64,000 bases of DNA from positions 1,240,001 to 1,304,000 of the forward strand of contig NZ_JABVZR010000002.1 in the NCBI RefSeq assembly GCF_017163935.1. Reading direction: 5' to 3'. The stretch comes from Novosphingobium terrae. Its GTDB lineage: Bacteria > Pseudomonadota > Alphaproteobacteria > Sphingomonadales > Sphingomonadaceae. Below, piece after piece: positions 1 through 7,576 of the stretch. The notes below the pieces were generated by a model. The model saw only the letters and a program-made list of their open reading frames with translations, was not told the DNA's origin and searched no databases. How positions within the stretch are numbered: the stretch's first letter is position 1; each line of letters opens with the position of its first letter. The position numbers and the translations under genes were made by a program.

Positions 1-468
1 AGCAAGGCGGCGATCATGCAGGCGCTTTCAACGCGGCGGATCGACCGGATGGAGGCGCTTTACAGCGCTGCGTCCCCGGCCCCCGATGCGCTGAGCCGTG
101 TGCTGCTGGCCACGGCCACCGCCTCGGCGGTGATGCTGGAAGAGCCTTTGGTGAACCGCGTGGTGATGGGCTGGTTGGGGGCTGGCAGCCAGACGCCGGG
201 GCAGGTTCTGGCGCGTTCGACGGCGCTCTGGGCTCTGGCCTTGGGGGCAGGGGAGGGGTTGCGCCCCGGCCTGCGCGAACAGGCTCTGGCCTGCCTGCCG
301 GGGCAACTGGCCTTTGCCTTTCGCGGCGTGCTCTCCTTCTGGACCGCCGGGGAACTGGCCGATGAAGCGCTGGCAACCAGCGCCGGAGAGGTGGCCCAAA
401 GCCTGCTGCTTGGCTTTATCGAACATGAGGATAGAACTGGCCCCTCAGCTTCGGGACCACGATCATGA
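1..468 (+). CDS. TetR-family transcriptional regulator (C-terminal part, cut by window edge)
   Basis: The reading frame is open from base 1 (starting SKAAIMQAL), so the gene begins upstream of the window and its DNA-binding domain is not visible. What remains, about 155 residues, is helical and ends in a ligand-binding-type C-terminal domain. The opening residues resemble the stretch that follows the helix-turn-helix in TetR proteins ('...GSKEALLxAVxERR'). The stop overlaps the start of the next gene by ATGA, so it is translationally coupled to a homoserine-dehydrogenase-like enzyme. The TetR call rests on this short match and on size; other helical regulators are possible. Confidence 0.55.
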   Translation, partial: SKAAIMQALSTRRIDRMEALYSAASPAPDALSRVLLATATASAVMLEEPLVNRVVMGWLGAGSQTPGQVLARSTALWALALGAGEGLRPGLREQALACLPGQLAFAFRGVLSFWTAGELADEALATSAGEVAQSLLLGFIEHEDRTGPSASGPRS

Positions 469-1466
469 CACAACACTACCGTATCGCTCTGGCAGGATTG
501 GGCGGCGTGGGGCGGGCGACAGCCTCGCTGCTGCTCGCCCGGCGCGAGCATTACCGGCAGCATTATGGCGTGGAGGTGCGGCTGGTTGCGGCCTGTGGAT
601 CGCGCGCGGGGGTGATGGATGCCGAGGGGCTGGAGCTGGACCGGCTCGATCATCTGGAGGAGGGCCTGACCGGCCCGGATTTTATCGCCGCCAGCCAGGC
701 CGACGCGCTGATCGAGGCGGGCCCCAGCGATTTTCGCACCGGCGGCCCCGGCCTGCCCTATCTGCGCGCGGCGCTGACGGCGAGGCGCGATGCCATCGTC
801 ATCTCCAAAGGCGCGCTGGTCCATGACGGGCGGGCGCTGCGCGATCTGGCCCAAGCATCGGGATCGCTGCTCAAGCTGAGCGGCGCCACTGCCGCAGCCT
901 TGCCCACCATCGATCTGCTGCATTACAATCTGCTCGGCTGCCGGGTGTTGGGCATCGAGGGCATTCTCAATGCCACCACCAATTTTCTGCTCGATGCGAT
1001 GATCCATCGCGGCATCAGCTTTGCCGAGGCGCTGCAGGAGGCTCAGGCCGCCGGTTTTGCCGAAAGCGATCCGCGCAACGATGTCGAGGGTTGGGACACC
1101 GCCTGCAAGCTGCTGATCCTCGCCAATTTCGGGCTGGGTGCCGATCTCGGCATCGCGGATATGGCGGTGTCGGGCATCGATCATCTGGGCGAGGATCAGT
1201 TGCGGGGCTGGCGCGACCAGGGTCTGGTGCCCAAGCTTGTCGGGCGGCTGTGGCGCGAGGGGGAGGCCTTCAAAGCCAGTGTCGGCGTTCAGGCCTATCC
1301 GGCCAGCGATCCTTTCGCTCTGGTGGCGGGGAAGAACAAGGCGGTGCGGATCACCACCGATCTGATGGGCGAGATCACGGCGATGGGCGGCGGATCGGAA
1401 CCCAGGGCGACAGCGGCAGCCGCGCTGAAGGATCTGGAGCATATTCTGGCGATCCGGAGCCGGTAG
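465..1466 (+). CDS. homoserine dehydrogenase (short form without ACT domain)
   Basis: A 333-residue NAD(P)-dependent dehydrogenase expected to reduce aspartate semialdehyde to homoserine for threonine and methionine synthesis in the cytosol. The N-terminus has a Rossmann glycine motif (GLGGVG, residues about 11-16). An SKGAL stretch sits where the family has 'ANKGPL', followed by ILNATTNFLL ('NGTTNYIL' in the family) and AESDPRNDVEGWD ('AEADPxxDVEGxD'), which are substrate-binding and catalytic segments. It ends soon after the catalytic domain, so it lacks the C-terminal ACT domain used for threonine feedback. The ATGA overlap with the preceding regulator gene suggests regulated, possibly catabolic or specialised use rather than the main biosynthetic copy; that is inference. 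Confidence 0.85.
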   Translation: MTQHYRIALAGLGGVGRATASLLLARREHYRQHYGVEVRLVAACGSRAGVMDAEGLELDRLDHLEEGLTGPDFIAASQADALIEAGPSDFRTGGPGLPYLRAALTARRDAIVISKGALVHDGRALRDLAQASGSLLKLSGATAAALPTIDLLHYNLLGCRVLGIEGILNATTNFLLDAMIHRGISFAEALQEAQAAGFAESDPRNDVEGWDTACKLLILANFGLGADLGIADMAVSGIDHLGEDQLRGWRDQGLVPKLVGRLWREGEAFKASVGVQAYPASDPFALVAGKNKAVRITTDLMGEITAMGGGSEPRATAAAALKDLEHILAIRSR

Positions 1467-1551
1467 CTTTCTCTCACCGGGAAAAGCTTCTACAGGGCCC
1501 CTTTATGCAACCCATGAGACAGCGCCCGGATATGGGCGCCAAGAGGACACA

Positions 1552-1800
1552 ATGACCGCATCCCTGCAGGATCAGCAAGATCACTTCGCCCATTGCATTC
1601 AGGTGTTTGGCGGGATCGCGGCCTCGTCGCGGCGGCTGGGCATCGATGAGCGGGCGCTGCGCCGCTTTATCAATGGTGAGCGTCCCCTCAGCGCCACCCT
1701 GCTGGAAGACACCGCCAAGGCCCTGCGCACCGTGATTGCCGAGGCGACTTCGGCGGAAGCCCGGCTCAGCGCTGTTCTGGCTGACCTGCCGGAGGCGTAA
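1552..1800 (+). CDS. small helix-turn-helix-like protein, hypothetical
   Basis: An 82-residue acidic, helical protein. Residues about 20-50 (GGIAASSRRLGIDERALRRF and the following INGERPLS) look like an XRE/Cro-type helix-turn-helix: 'iaaasRrLGIdeRaLRRfinGerpLs'. Proteins of this size and pattern are seen in alphaproteobacteria as single-domain DNA-binding proteins of unknown target. It lies 85 bases after the homoserine dehydrogenase gene and 11 bases before the stop of the convergent DUF3422 gene. Function unknown. Confidence 0.6.
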   Translation: MTASLQDQQDHFAHCIQVFGGIAASSRRLGIDERALRRFINGERPLSATLLEDTAKALRTVIAEATSAEARLSAVLADLPEA

Positions 1801-1811
1801 ACCGGGGCGCC

Positions 1812-3143
1812 TTAATGGTCGGCCCCGGGATCGCGCTTGGTCTTTTTCAGATGGTGGACGCTGCGCCACACCACAAAGATCACCACCGGGATCAGCAGTG
1901 CATCGGTCAGCCCCGGCAGATGCAGGCCCAGATGGCTCAGCGCCTCCTCCATATGATGGAGCAGGTTGAGCGCGTAATAGCTGATCGCGAAGACCGAGAG
2001 GCCCTCCACCGTATGCTGCAGCCGCAATTGCAGCCCGGTGCGCCGGTCCATCGAGGCCAGCAGATCGCGGTTGCGCCGCGCCAGCGCCGTATCGACGCGG
2101 GTGCGCAGCAGATCGCTGGCCCATGCCGCCTGTCGCGAGAGATCGTCGATGCGGCGGCTGAAGGCCTCGCAGCTGCGCATGGCGGGCAGCAGGCGCCTTT
2201 CGGTGAAATCGTCGAAGGAGCGATAGCCCTCCACCGGTGACACGGCCAGACGGCGCATGCGGTCGATACAGATTTCGGAATAGGCGCGTGTGGCGCTCAT
2301 GCGATAGCGCGTCGAGGCGGCGATCTGGGCGAGCGAGGCGCTGAGCGCCGTCAGCTGATCCAGGATCTGGCCGTCGTCGGTATCGGCCTGCGCCACCTGC
2401 ACGGTGATGGCGGTCAGTTCCTTCTCCAGCGCGGTGATGACCGGCGTGGCGGCCTGCGCTTCCGGCAGGCCCAGCAGCGCCATCTTGCGGTAATTGCCCA
2501 GTTCCAGCACGCGCTGCAGCAATTGCGAGGCATCGATGCCGCTCATCCCGCGATCATGGATCAGCAGGCGGCCGAAGCCGTCCGGGTGCAGGCGGAAATC
2601 GCTCCACAGGCGCGCCTTGCCATGCGCCGCATCCGAGATGATCAGATCGTCCGAGGCGAAATTTTCGCGGATCACCGCGGCGGAGGGTTCCTGCGCGATC
2701 AGGCTGATATGGCTGGAGCGGATGATGCGCCCCGGCAAGGCATTGGCCCAATCCGCCACCCCGGCAAAGGGGGCCAGATCGAAGAGTTCGCCCTCATGCC
2801 CCGGGGCGATGAAGGTGTAGGTCATGAATTCCGCATGGCGTTCCCAAGCGAAACTCAAGGTGCCCAGAGGGCGGGTCAGAAAGCGGATATCCTCGGCCAG
2901 CGGCGGGCCATCTGCCGCAAAACGCTGGCCCAGTTGCGCCAGACTGGCCTGCACGTCCTGCGGGCCGGTCAGCATCACCAGCTGCAGGATGCGCGCCGGG
3001 GCCACCATATGCGGCATCTTGCGCACATGCATCTCGGTGGAGAGCGAGGCACGCAGGGGATGGTCCCGCTCGGGATGCAGGAAGGAGAAAGCCGGGCCTT
3101 CGGGCAGCAGCGGGACGGTTGCCGGAGTGGACCCTTCAGACAT
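1812..3143 (-). CDS. DUF3422 family membrane-anchored protein
   Basis: A 443-residue protein matching the DUF3422 family of proteobacteria: near the N-terminus HPLRASLSTEMHVR (family: 'HPLRxxLxxEvHaRP'), a central region rich in acidic and basic helices that probably forms a coiled coil, and two hydrophobic C-terminal segments (around SVFAISYYALNLL and DALLIPVVIFVVW) that should anchor it in the inner membrane. Family function is not established. A longer in-frame ATG exists at 3215; the start at 3143 (MSEGST) is preferred because homology begins just after it. It is convergent with the small HTH gene. Confidence 0.85.
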   Translation of the reverse strand: MSEGSTPATVPLLPEGPAFSFLHPERDHPLRASLSTEMHVRKMPHMVAPARILQLVMLTGPQDVQASLAQLGQRFAADGPPLAEDIRFLTRPLGTLSFAWERHAEFMTYTFIAPGHEGELFDLAPFAGVADWANALPGRIIRSSHISLIAQEPSAAVIRENFASDDLIISDAAHGKARLWSDFRLHPDGFGRLLIHDRGMSGIDASQLLQRVLELGNYRKMALLGLPEAQAATPVITALEKELTAITVQVAQADTDDGQILDQLTALSASLAQIAASTRYRMSATRAYSEICIDRMRRLAVSPVEGYRSFDDFTERRLLPAMRSCEAFSRRIDDLSRQAAWASDLLRTRVDTALARRNRDLLASMDRRTGLQLRLQHTVEGLSVFAISYYALNLLHHMEEALSHLGLHLPGLTDALLIPVVIFVVWRSVHHLKKTKRDPGADH

Positions 3144-3256
3144 GATCGGTGGGCTCGCCTTGCATGGACAGAGTGAAGAAAACTGGGCGTTTCGCGCCGA
3201 TAGCACAGTCTTCACCAGAGCCGGAAGGTTACAAAATGTCCAAGGCGGCGGGCGCG

Positions 3257-4102
3257 CTATTCGAGATGTTTCAGCTTGTCCGGATTGCGCGTGACATAGA
3301 TGGCGCGAATCTGCCCTTCCTCGATCTTGAGGGCGGTGGTCTGCAGCAATCCGTCGGGCTCGCGGGTGATAAAGCCGGGCAGGCCGTTGACCAGACCGTA
3401 GCGGATCAGGCGCGAGGGAACAGGCCGCAGCCGCGCCAGAGCGGTCTGGGCGCGCAGGAACTCCCGCGCTCCTTCCAGCACCCGCGAGACCGAGGGCCGC
3501 TTGCCGCCGCCATCGGAATAGAAGCGCACATCCTCGGCCAGCAGCGCGCCCAGATGGGTGAGATCGCCCTGACTGGAGGCCTCGAAAAAGGCCGAGGCGA
3601 TGGCCATGCCGCGCTGGCGGTCGAGCGGGAAGCGCGGGCGCTCGGCCCGCACATGCTCGCGGGCGCGGGTGGCCAGCTTGCGGCAGGCGGCAGCATCGCG
3701 GTCCAGCACCTGCGCGATGTCGTCAAAGCTTTCGCCGAACAGGTCGTGAAGCAGGAAGGCCGCGCGTTCGAGCGGTGACAGCCGCTCCAGCGCCAGCAGC
3801 AGGGGCAGGGTGACATCCTCATCCACCCAATCATCCTCCACCACCGGTTCGGGCAGCCATGGGCCGGTGTAGCTTTCGCGCAAAACCCGCGCCGATTTCA
3901 GATGATCGAGGCAGAGTCGCGTCACGATCCGGCGCAGAAAGGCGCCGGGCACCTCCACCTGCGCATGGTCCACCCCGCGCCAGCGCAGAAAAGCATCCTG
4001 CACGATATCCTCGGCATCGGCCATCGAGCCCAGCATGCGATAGGCGACGCGCAGCAGGGCAGGCCGCTGCGCGTCGAAGATCTGGGTCGCCCCCCCGTTC
4101 AT
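3257..4102 (-). CDS. ECF41-group RNA polymerase sigma factor with SnoaL-like C-terminal extension
   Basis: A 281-residue extracytoplasmic-function sigma factor. Region 2 (MLGSMADAEDIVQDAFLRW) and region 4 (LSPLERAAFLLHDLFGESF) are clear. The C-terminal third is a SnoaL/NTF2-like extension. Three signatures described for group ECF41 are present: WLPEP in the linker, DGGGK in the extension and NPDKL near the C-terminus. In this group the extension, not a separate anti-sigma protein, controls activity. The start is placed at 4102, ten bases after the stop of the AhpD-like gene, making a two-gene operon. ECF41 genes are typically next to a carboxymuconolactone decarboxylase/oxidoreductase/epimerase ('COE') gene that they transcribe, as here. 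Confidence 0.95.
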   Translation of the reverse strand: MNGGATQIFDAQRPALLRVAYRMLGSMADAEDIVQDAFLRWRGVDHAQVEVPGAFLRRIVTRLCLDHLKSARVLRESYTGPWLPEPVVEDDWVDEDVTLPLLLALERLSPLERAAFLLHDLFGESFDDIAQVLDRDAAACRKLATRAREHVRAERPRFPLDRQRGMAIASAFFEASSQGDLTHLGALLAEDVRFYSDGGGKRPSVSRVLEGAREFLRAQTALARLRPVPSRLIRYGLVNGLPGFITREPDGLLQTTALKIEEGQIRAIYVTRNPDKLKHLE

Positions 4103-4112
4103 GACTGACTCG

Positions 4113-4565
4113 TCATTGCCAGCCCATTTCCGGCGCATAGACATTGAACCCCACCGCCAGACGGTTCCAGCCGTTGATCACATTGATCGCCAGCGTCAGC
4201 TCCACCTGCTCTGCGGGGGTGAACTGCGCGGCCAGCGCGGCATAGGCGGCATCGGGCGCGCGCTTGGTGGCGATATCGGTCATATGGTCGGTCCAGTCGA
4301 GCGCGGCGCGTTCGCGTTCGCTGTAACAGGGGGCTTCGTGCCAGGCGGCCAGCAGATGCAGGCGCTGCTCGGTCTCACCGGCGCGTCGGGCCTCGGCGGT
4401 GTGCATGTTGAGGCAATTGGCGCAGCCGTTGATCTGGGATGAGCGGATCTTCACCAGTTCCAGCAGCGAGGGCTCCAGCCCGCAGGCGGCCAGTTTCTGC
4501 GACAGTGCATACCAGGCTTTGAACACCTCGGGCGAGGCTTTGTAGATATCGGCACGGGGGGTCAT
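4113..4565 (-). CDS. carboxymuconolactone decarboxylase / AhpD-like protein (ECF41 partner)
   Basis: A 150-residue AhpD-fold protein. Residues around 56-63 carry the CxxC redox pair followed by His (CANCLNMH), the peroxidase active-site pattern of alkylhydroperoxidase D-type members. A second helix pair (ERAALDWTDHMT, FTPAEQVELTLAINVINGWNR) is also family-typical. It is the 'COE' partner gene of the downstream ECF41 sigma factor and is probably its target. The start at 4565 is preferred over 4598 because it has an AAAGGATG ribosome-binding site at good distance, and because 4598 would lie directly against the predicted -10 element. The likely role is reducing an organic peroxide or related electrophile; the true substrate is unknown. 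Confidence 0.9.
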   Translation of the reverse strand: MTPRADIYKASPEVFKAWYALSQKLAACGLEPSLLELVKIRSSQINGCANCLNMHTAEARRAGETEQRLHLLAAWHEAPCYSERERAALDWTDHMTDIATKRAPDAAYAALAAQFTPAEQVELTLAINVINGWNRLAVGFNVYAPEMGWQ

Positions 4566-4598
4566 GAAAACATCCTTTCGTGTTGCAGATGCCGTCAT

Positions 4599-4626
4599 GA
4601 CGAGATGCCCCGTGCCGAATGTGACA
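4599..4626 (-). promoter_or_regulatory. predicted ECF41 promoter (TGTCACA -35, CGTC -10)
   Basis: Read on the minus strand, TGTCACA (4626-4620) is followed 17 bases later by CGTC (4602-4599). These are the -35 and -10 elements I recall for ECF41-dependent promoters, with near-canonical spacing. It lies just upstream of the AhpD-like gene, so the AhpD-sigma operon is probably autoregulated. The motif match is seen; promoter activity is inferred. Confidence 0.75.
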
Positions 4627-4643
4627 TGGTCCTCGAAAAAATT

Positions 4644-6767
4644 TCAGGGCCTGGCGGGCAGGCCGTGTTCTTCCAGCATCGGGCCGACCTCGGGGTCCTT
4701 GCCGTAGAAGGCCTTGAACATGGCGCCGTAATCCTGCGTGTAGCCCCGGCTCAGGATCATGTCGCGGAAGCGCTGGCCGTTGGCGCGGGTCATGCCGCCA
4801 TGGTCGCGGAACCAGTGATAGGCGTCATGCTCCAGCATCTGGGTCCAGAGATAGGCGTAATAGCCCGCCGAATAGCCATTGGCCCAGATATGCAGGAAAT
4901 AGCTGGAGCGATAGCGCGGCGGCACATCGGCAATATCCAGCCCGGTGCCGGCCAGCGCCTTCTGCTCAAAGGCATCGACATCCTGCGTGCCGGCGGAGGC
5001 GGGCAGGCTGTGCCAGTCCATATCCAGCATGGCGGCGGCAATCACCTCACCCAGCGCATAGCCCTGATTGAACTGGCTGGCCTTGCGGATCTTCTCGACC
5101 AGGGGCTTCGGGATGGGGGCGCCGCTGCGATAGTCCTTGGCGTAATGGGCCAGCACCTCGGGATCGAAGGCCCAGTGCTCGTTGAACTGCGAGGGGAACT
5201 CCACCCAGTCACGCGCGGTGTTGGTGCCCGAGACGGTGGGATAGGTCTGATCGGCAAACAGCCCGTGCAGCGCATGGCCGAATTCATGGAACATCGTCAC
5301 CACATCGTCGGAGGTGATGAGGGCAGGCTGCCCGGCGGCGGGCTTGGTGAAATTGCCGACATTGTAGATCACCGGCTTGGTCTTGAGCAGCTTCGACTGG
5401 CCGACGAAGTTGGACATCCAGGCGCCGCCATTCTTGTTGTCGCGCTTGAAATAGTCGAAATACATCAGGCCCAGCTCGCTGCCGTCCTTGTCATGGACGG
5501 TGTAGACCATCACGTCGGGCTGATAGACGGGCAGATCGGTGCGGCGGGTGAAGGTCAGGCCATAGAGCCGGTTGGCGGCATAGAAGACGCCATCTTCCAG
5601 CACGCGGTTCAGCTCGAAATAGGGCTTCACCTGATCCTGATCGAGATCGTATTTCGCCTTGCGGATCTGGGCGGCGTAATGGTCCCAGTCCCATGGTTTC
5701 AGCTGAAATTTGTCGCCATCCTTGTCGATCTGGGCCTGAATTTCGGCGGCTTCGCGCTTTTGTTCCGGCGCGGTGGCGGTGGCCAGCTGCTGCATAAAGG
5801 CCGAGGCGGCCTGAGGCGTCTTGGCCATCTGATCGTACAGCACATAGGCGGCCCAGTTGGGATAGCCCAGCAGCTGTGCCTTTTGTGCGCGCAGGGTTGC
5901 CAGCTGCTGGATCACCGGGCGGGTGTCATTGGCGTCACCCTTTTCGGCGCGGGTCCAGCCATTGGTGAACAGAGCCTCGCGGGTGGCGCGGTCGGTCAGA
6001 TTTTCCAGCGCGGGCTGCTGGGTGGTGTTCTGCAAGGGCAGCAGCCATTGGCCATCCAGCCCGCGCGCCTTGGCGTCCTGCGCCGCCGCGGCGATGGCGC
6101 CATCGTCCATCCCGGCCAGTTTGGCCTTATCGGTCACAGCCAGCGCCCCGGCCTTCGCGGCGGCGAGCAGCTTCTGCTGATAGCTGGTTTCCAGACCCGC
6201 CAGTTGCGTGTTGAGCGCTTTCAGCTTCCCCTGATCCTCGGCGCCAAGCTGGGCACCGGCATGCACGAAGCTGCGGTAATAGATGGTGAGAACCTGCGTC
6301 TGCTCGGGCGTCAGCTTCAGGCTGGCGCGGCGCTCCCACAGGGTCTTGATGCGGGCGAAGAGCTTGGGATCGAGGTTGATGGCATCCTGATGCTCCGCCA
6401 GTTTCGGCGAGACATCGGCCTGCACCTTGTCCAGCACATCATTGGTGTTGGCCTGCACCACGCCGAAAAACGCCAGATTGACCCGGTCCAGCATCCGGCC
6501 GGAGGCTTCCAGCGCGCCGATCGTGTTGTCGAAGGTCGGCGCTGCGGGGTTGTCGGCGATCTTGCGGACCTCGGCCAGATGCTGGGCCATGGCGGTCTCG
6601 AACGCGGGGGCATAGTCGCTGTCGTGGATCAGGTTGAAGGGCGGGGCCTGAAAGGGCAGCGTGCTGGGCGCGTCAAAGGGATTGGCGGCGGCCAGTGCGG
6701 GAACCGCGAAACTGGCCAGAGCCGCTCCGGCCAGTAGTGCTGCGGTACGGAAAGAAAGATGTGCCAT
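4644..6767 (-). CDS. dcp: M3-family metallopeptidase, peptidyl-dipeptidase Dcp type, secreted
   Basis: A 707-residue zinc peptidase of the thimet oligopeptidase/Dcp family. The zinc site HEFGHALHGLF (HExxH, near residue 492) is intact and is followed by the typical DFVEFPSQ-like segment (here DWVEFPSQFNEHW). An N-terminal signal peptide (LSFRTAALLAGAALASFAVPALA) predicts periplasmic export, as for the periplasmic Dcp homologues of sphingomonads. The start at 6767 (MAHLSF) begins the signal peptide; the longer frame upstream to 6932 has no such logic. It should cleave dipeptides from the C-terminus of short peptides. It stands alone, ending 78 bases from the ECF41-controlled gene. Confidence 0.93.
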   Translation of the reverse strand: MAHLSFRTAALLAGAALASFAVPALAAANPFDAPSTLPFQAPPFNLIHDSDYAPAFETAMAQHLAEVRKIADNPAAPTFDNTIGALEASGRMLDRVNLAFFGVVQANTNDVLDKVQADVSPKLAEHQDAINLDPKLFARIKTLWERRASLKLTPEQTQVLTIYYRSFVHAGAQLGAEDQGKLKALNTQLAGLETSYQQKLLAAAKAGALAVTDKAKLAGMDDGAIAAAAQDAKARGLDGQWLLPLQNTTQQPALENLTDRATREALFTNGWTRAEKGDANDTRPVIQQLATLRAQKAQLLGYPNWAAYVLYDQMAKTPQAASAFMQQLATATAPEQKREAAEIQAQIDKDGDKFQLKPWDWDHYAAQIRKAKYDLDQDQVKPYFELNRVLEDGVFYAANRLYGLTFTRRTDLPVYQPDVMVYTVHDKDGSELGLMYFDYFKRDNKNGGAWMSNFVGQSKLLKTKPVIYNVGNFTKPAAGQPALITSDDVVTMFHEFGHALHGLFADQTYPTVSGTNTARDWVEFPSQFNEHWAFDPEVLAHYAKDYRSGAPIPKPLVEKIRKASQFNQGYALGEVIAAAMLDMDWHSLPASAGTQDVDAFEQKALAGTGLDIADVPPRYRSSYFLHIWANGYSAGYYAYLWTQMLEHDAYHWFRDHGGMTRANGQRFRDMILSRGYTQDYGAMFKAFYGKDPEVGPMLEEHGLPARP

Positions 6768-7008
6768 GGGGGAAGGCCTTCTGTCTGGGATGCAGGGCCC
6801 GAACCGGATCGGCGAGCCCCGATGATGGCGACAGTTGAGCAAAAGCCGCCGGCGAACACAAGGCGCCCCGCCGCCGACGCGGGGGAGAAGCGGAACATTC
6901 TTCGCTTTTTGCGAAAGGTGATTGTCCGCCAAAGGAGATTGTCTGGCGCGGCGAGATGGTTATGCCTGTTTCCGGAATGGCATGCCCTGCCCCAAGGAGA
7001 TGTGAACC

Positions 7009-7566
7009 ATGGCCGATCCCGCCCGCCACGCCGATCCGCTGCTGTGGGGGCAGGGCCCGCGCCTGTTCGAGATGTTCCTTGAACCCACCTGCCCCTATTC
7101 GGTGCGCGCTTTCGGCAAGATCGAGGCGCTGCTGGAAACCGCCGGGCCGGAGCGCGTCACTTTGCGCATCTGGCTGCATTCCCAGCCATGGCATATGTTT
7201 TCCGGCGTGATTGTCCGCAGCATTCTGGCAGCCTCGATGCTGCCGGGCGGGCGCGGGAATGCGTGGCAAGTGCTGGCCGAAGTGGGCGCGCGCCGCGAGG
7301 AATTCGAGTTCGAAAAGCACTGCCGCGGCCCCAATATGGACGCCACCCCGCGCGAGATCATCGCCCGGATCGAAGGCTGCACCGGGCTCCGGCTGGCCGA
7401 GGCCTTCGAATGCCCCGAGCTGGAGGCCGAGATCAAGCGCCACACCCGCTATGCCCGCCAGAACGGCATCCATGTCTCGCCCACCTTCATGATCGACGGG
7501 CTGATCCAGCCCGATCTGGGCAGCGGCGATCCGGTCGAGGACTGGGCGCGCAGGCTGGTCGGGTAA
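7009..7566 (+). CDS. DsbA-like thioredoxin-fold protein
   Basis: A 185-residue cytosolic thioredoxin-fold protein. An active-site-like CPYS occurs at residues 28-31 (CxxS rather than CxxC) and a cis-proline motif VSPTF near residue 155. The single active-site cysteine argues against a normal disulfide oxidase and for a reductase, glutathione-dependent or binding role. No signal peptide is seen. A good ribosome-binding site (AAGGAG) precedes the ATG. It is followed after ten bases by a DHA2 transporter gene and is probably co-transcribed with it, which may link it to detoxification. It could also be called 'thioredoxin domain-containing protein'. Confidence 0.8.
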   Translation: MADPARHADPLLWGQGPRLFEMFLEPTCPYSVRAFGKIEALLETAGPERVTLRIWLHSQPWHMFSGVIVRSILAASMLPGGRGNAWQVLAEVGARREEFEFEKHCRGPNMDATPREIIARIEGCTGLRLAEAFECPELEAEIKRHTRYARQNGIHVSPTFMIDGLIQPDLGSGDPVEDWARRLVG

Positions 7567-7576
7567 GGAGGCTGTC

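Noticed and set aside
60..1442. Long minus-strand frame across the homoserine dehydrogenase gene (460 codons)
   Set aside because: It is the antisense shadow of a gene with clear family motifs; the translation is rich in Arg/Gln/Pro/His with no recognisable domain.
4605..6737. 710-codon plus-strand frame opposite the M3 peptidase
   Set aside because: It mirrors the peptidase gene in high-GC DNA and shows no motif, while the minus strand has HEFGH and a signal peptide.
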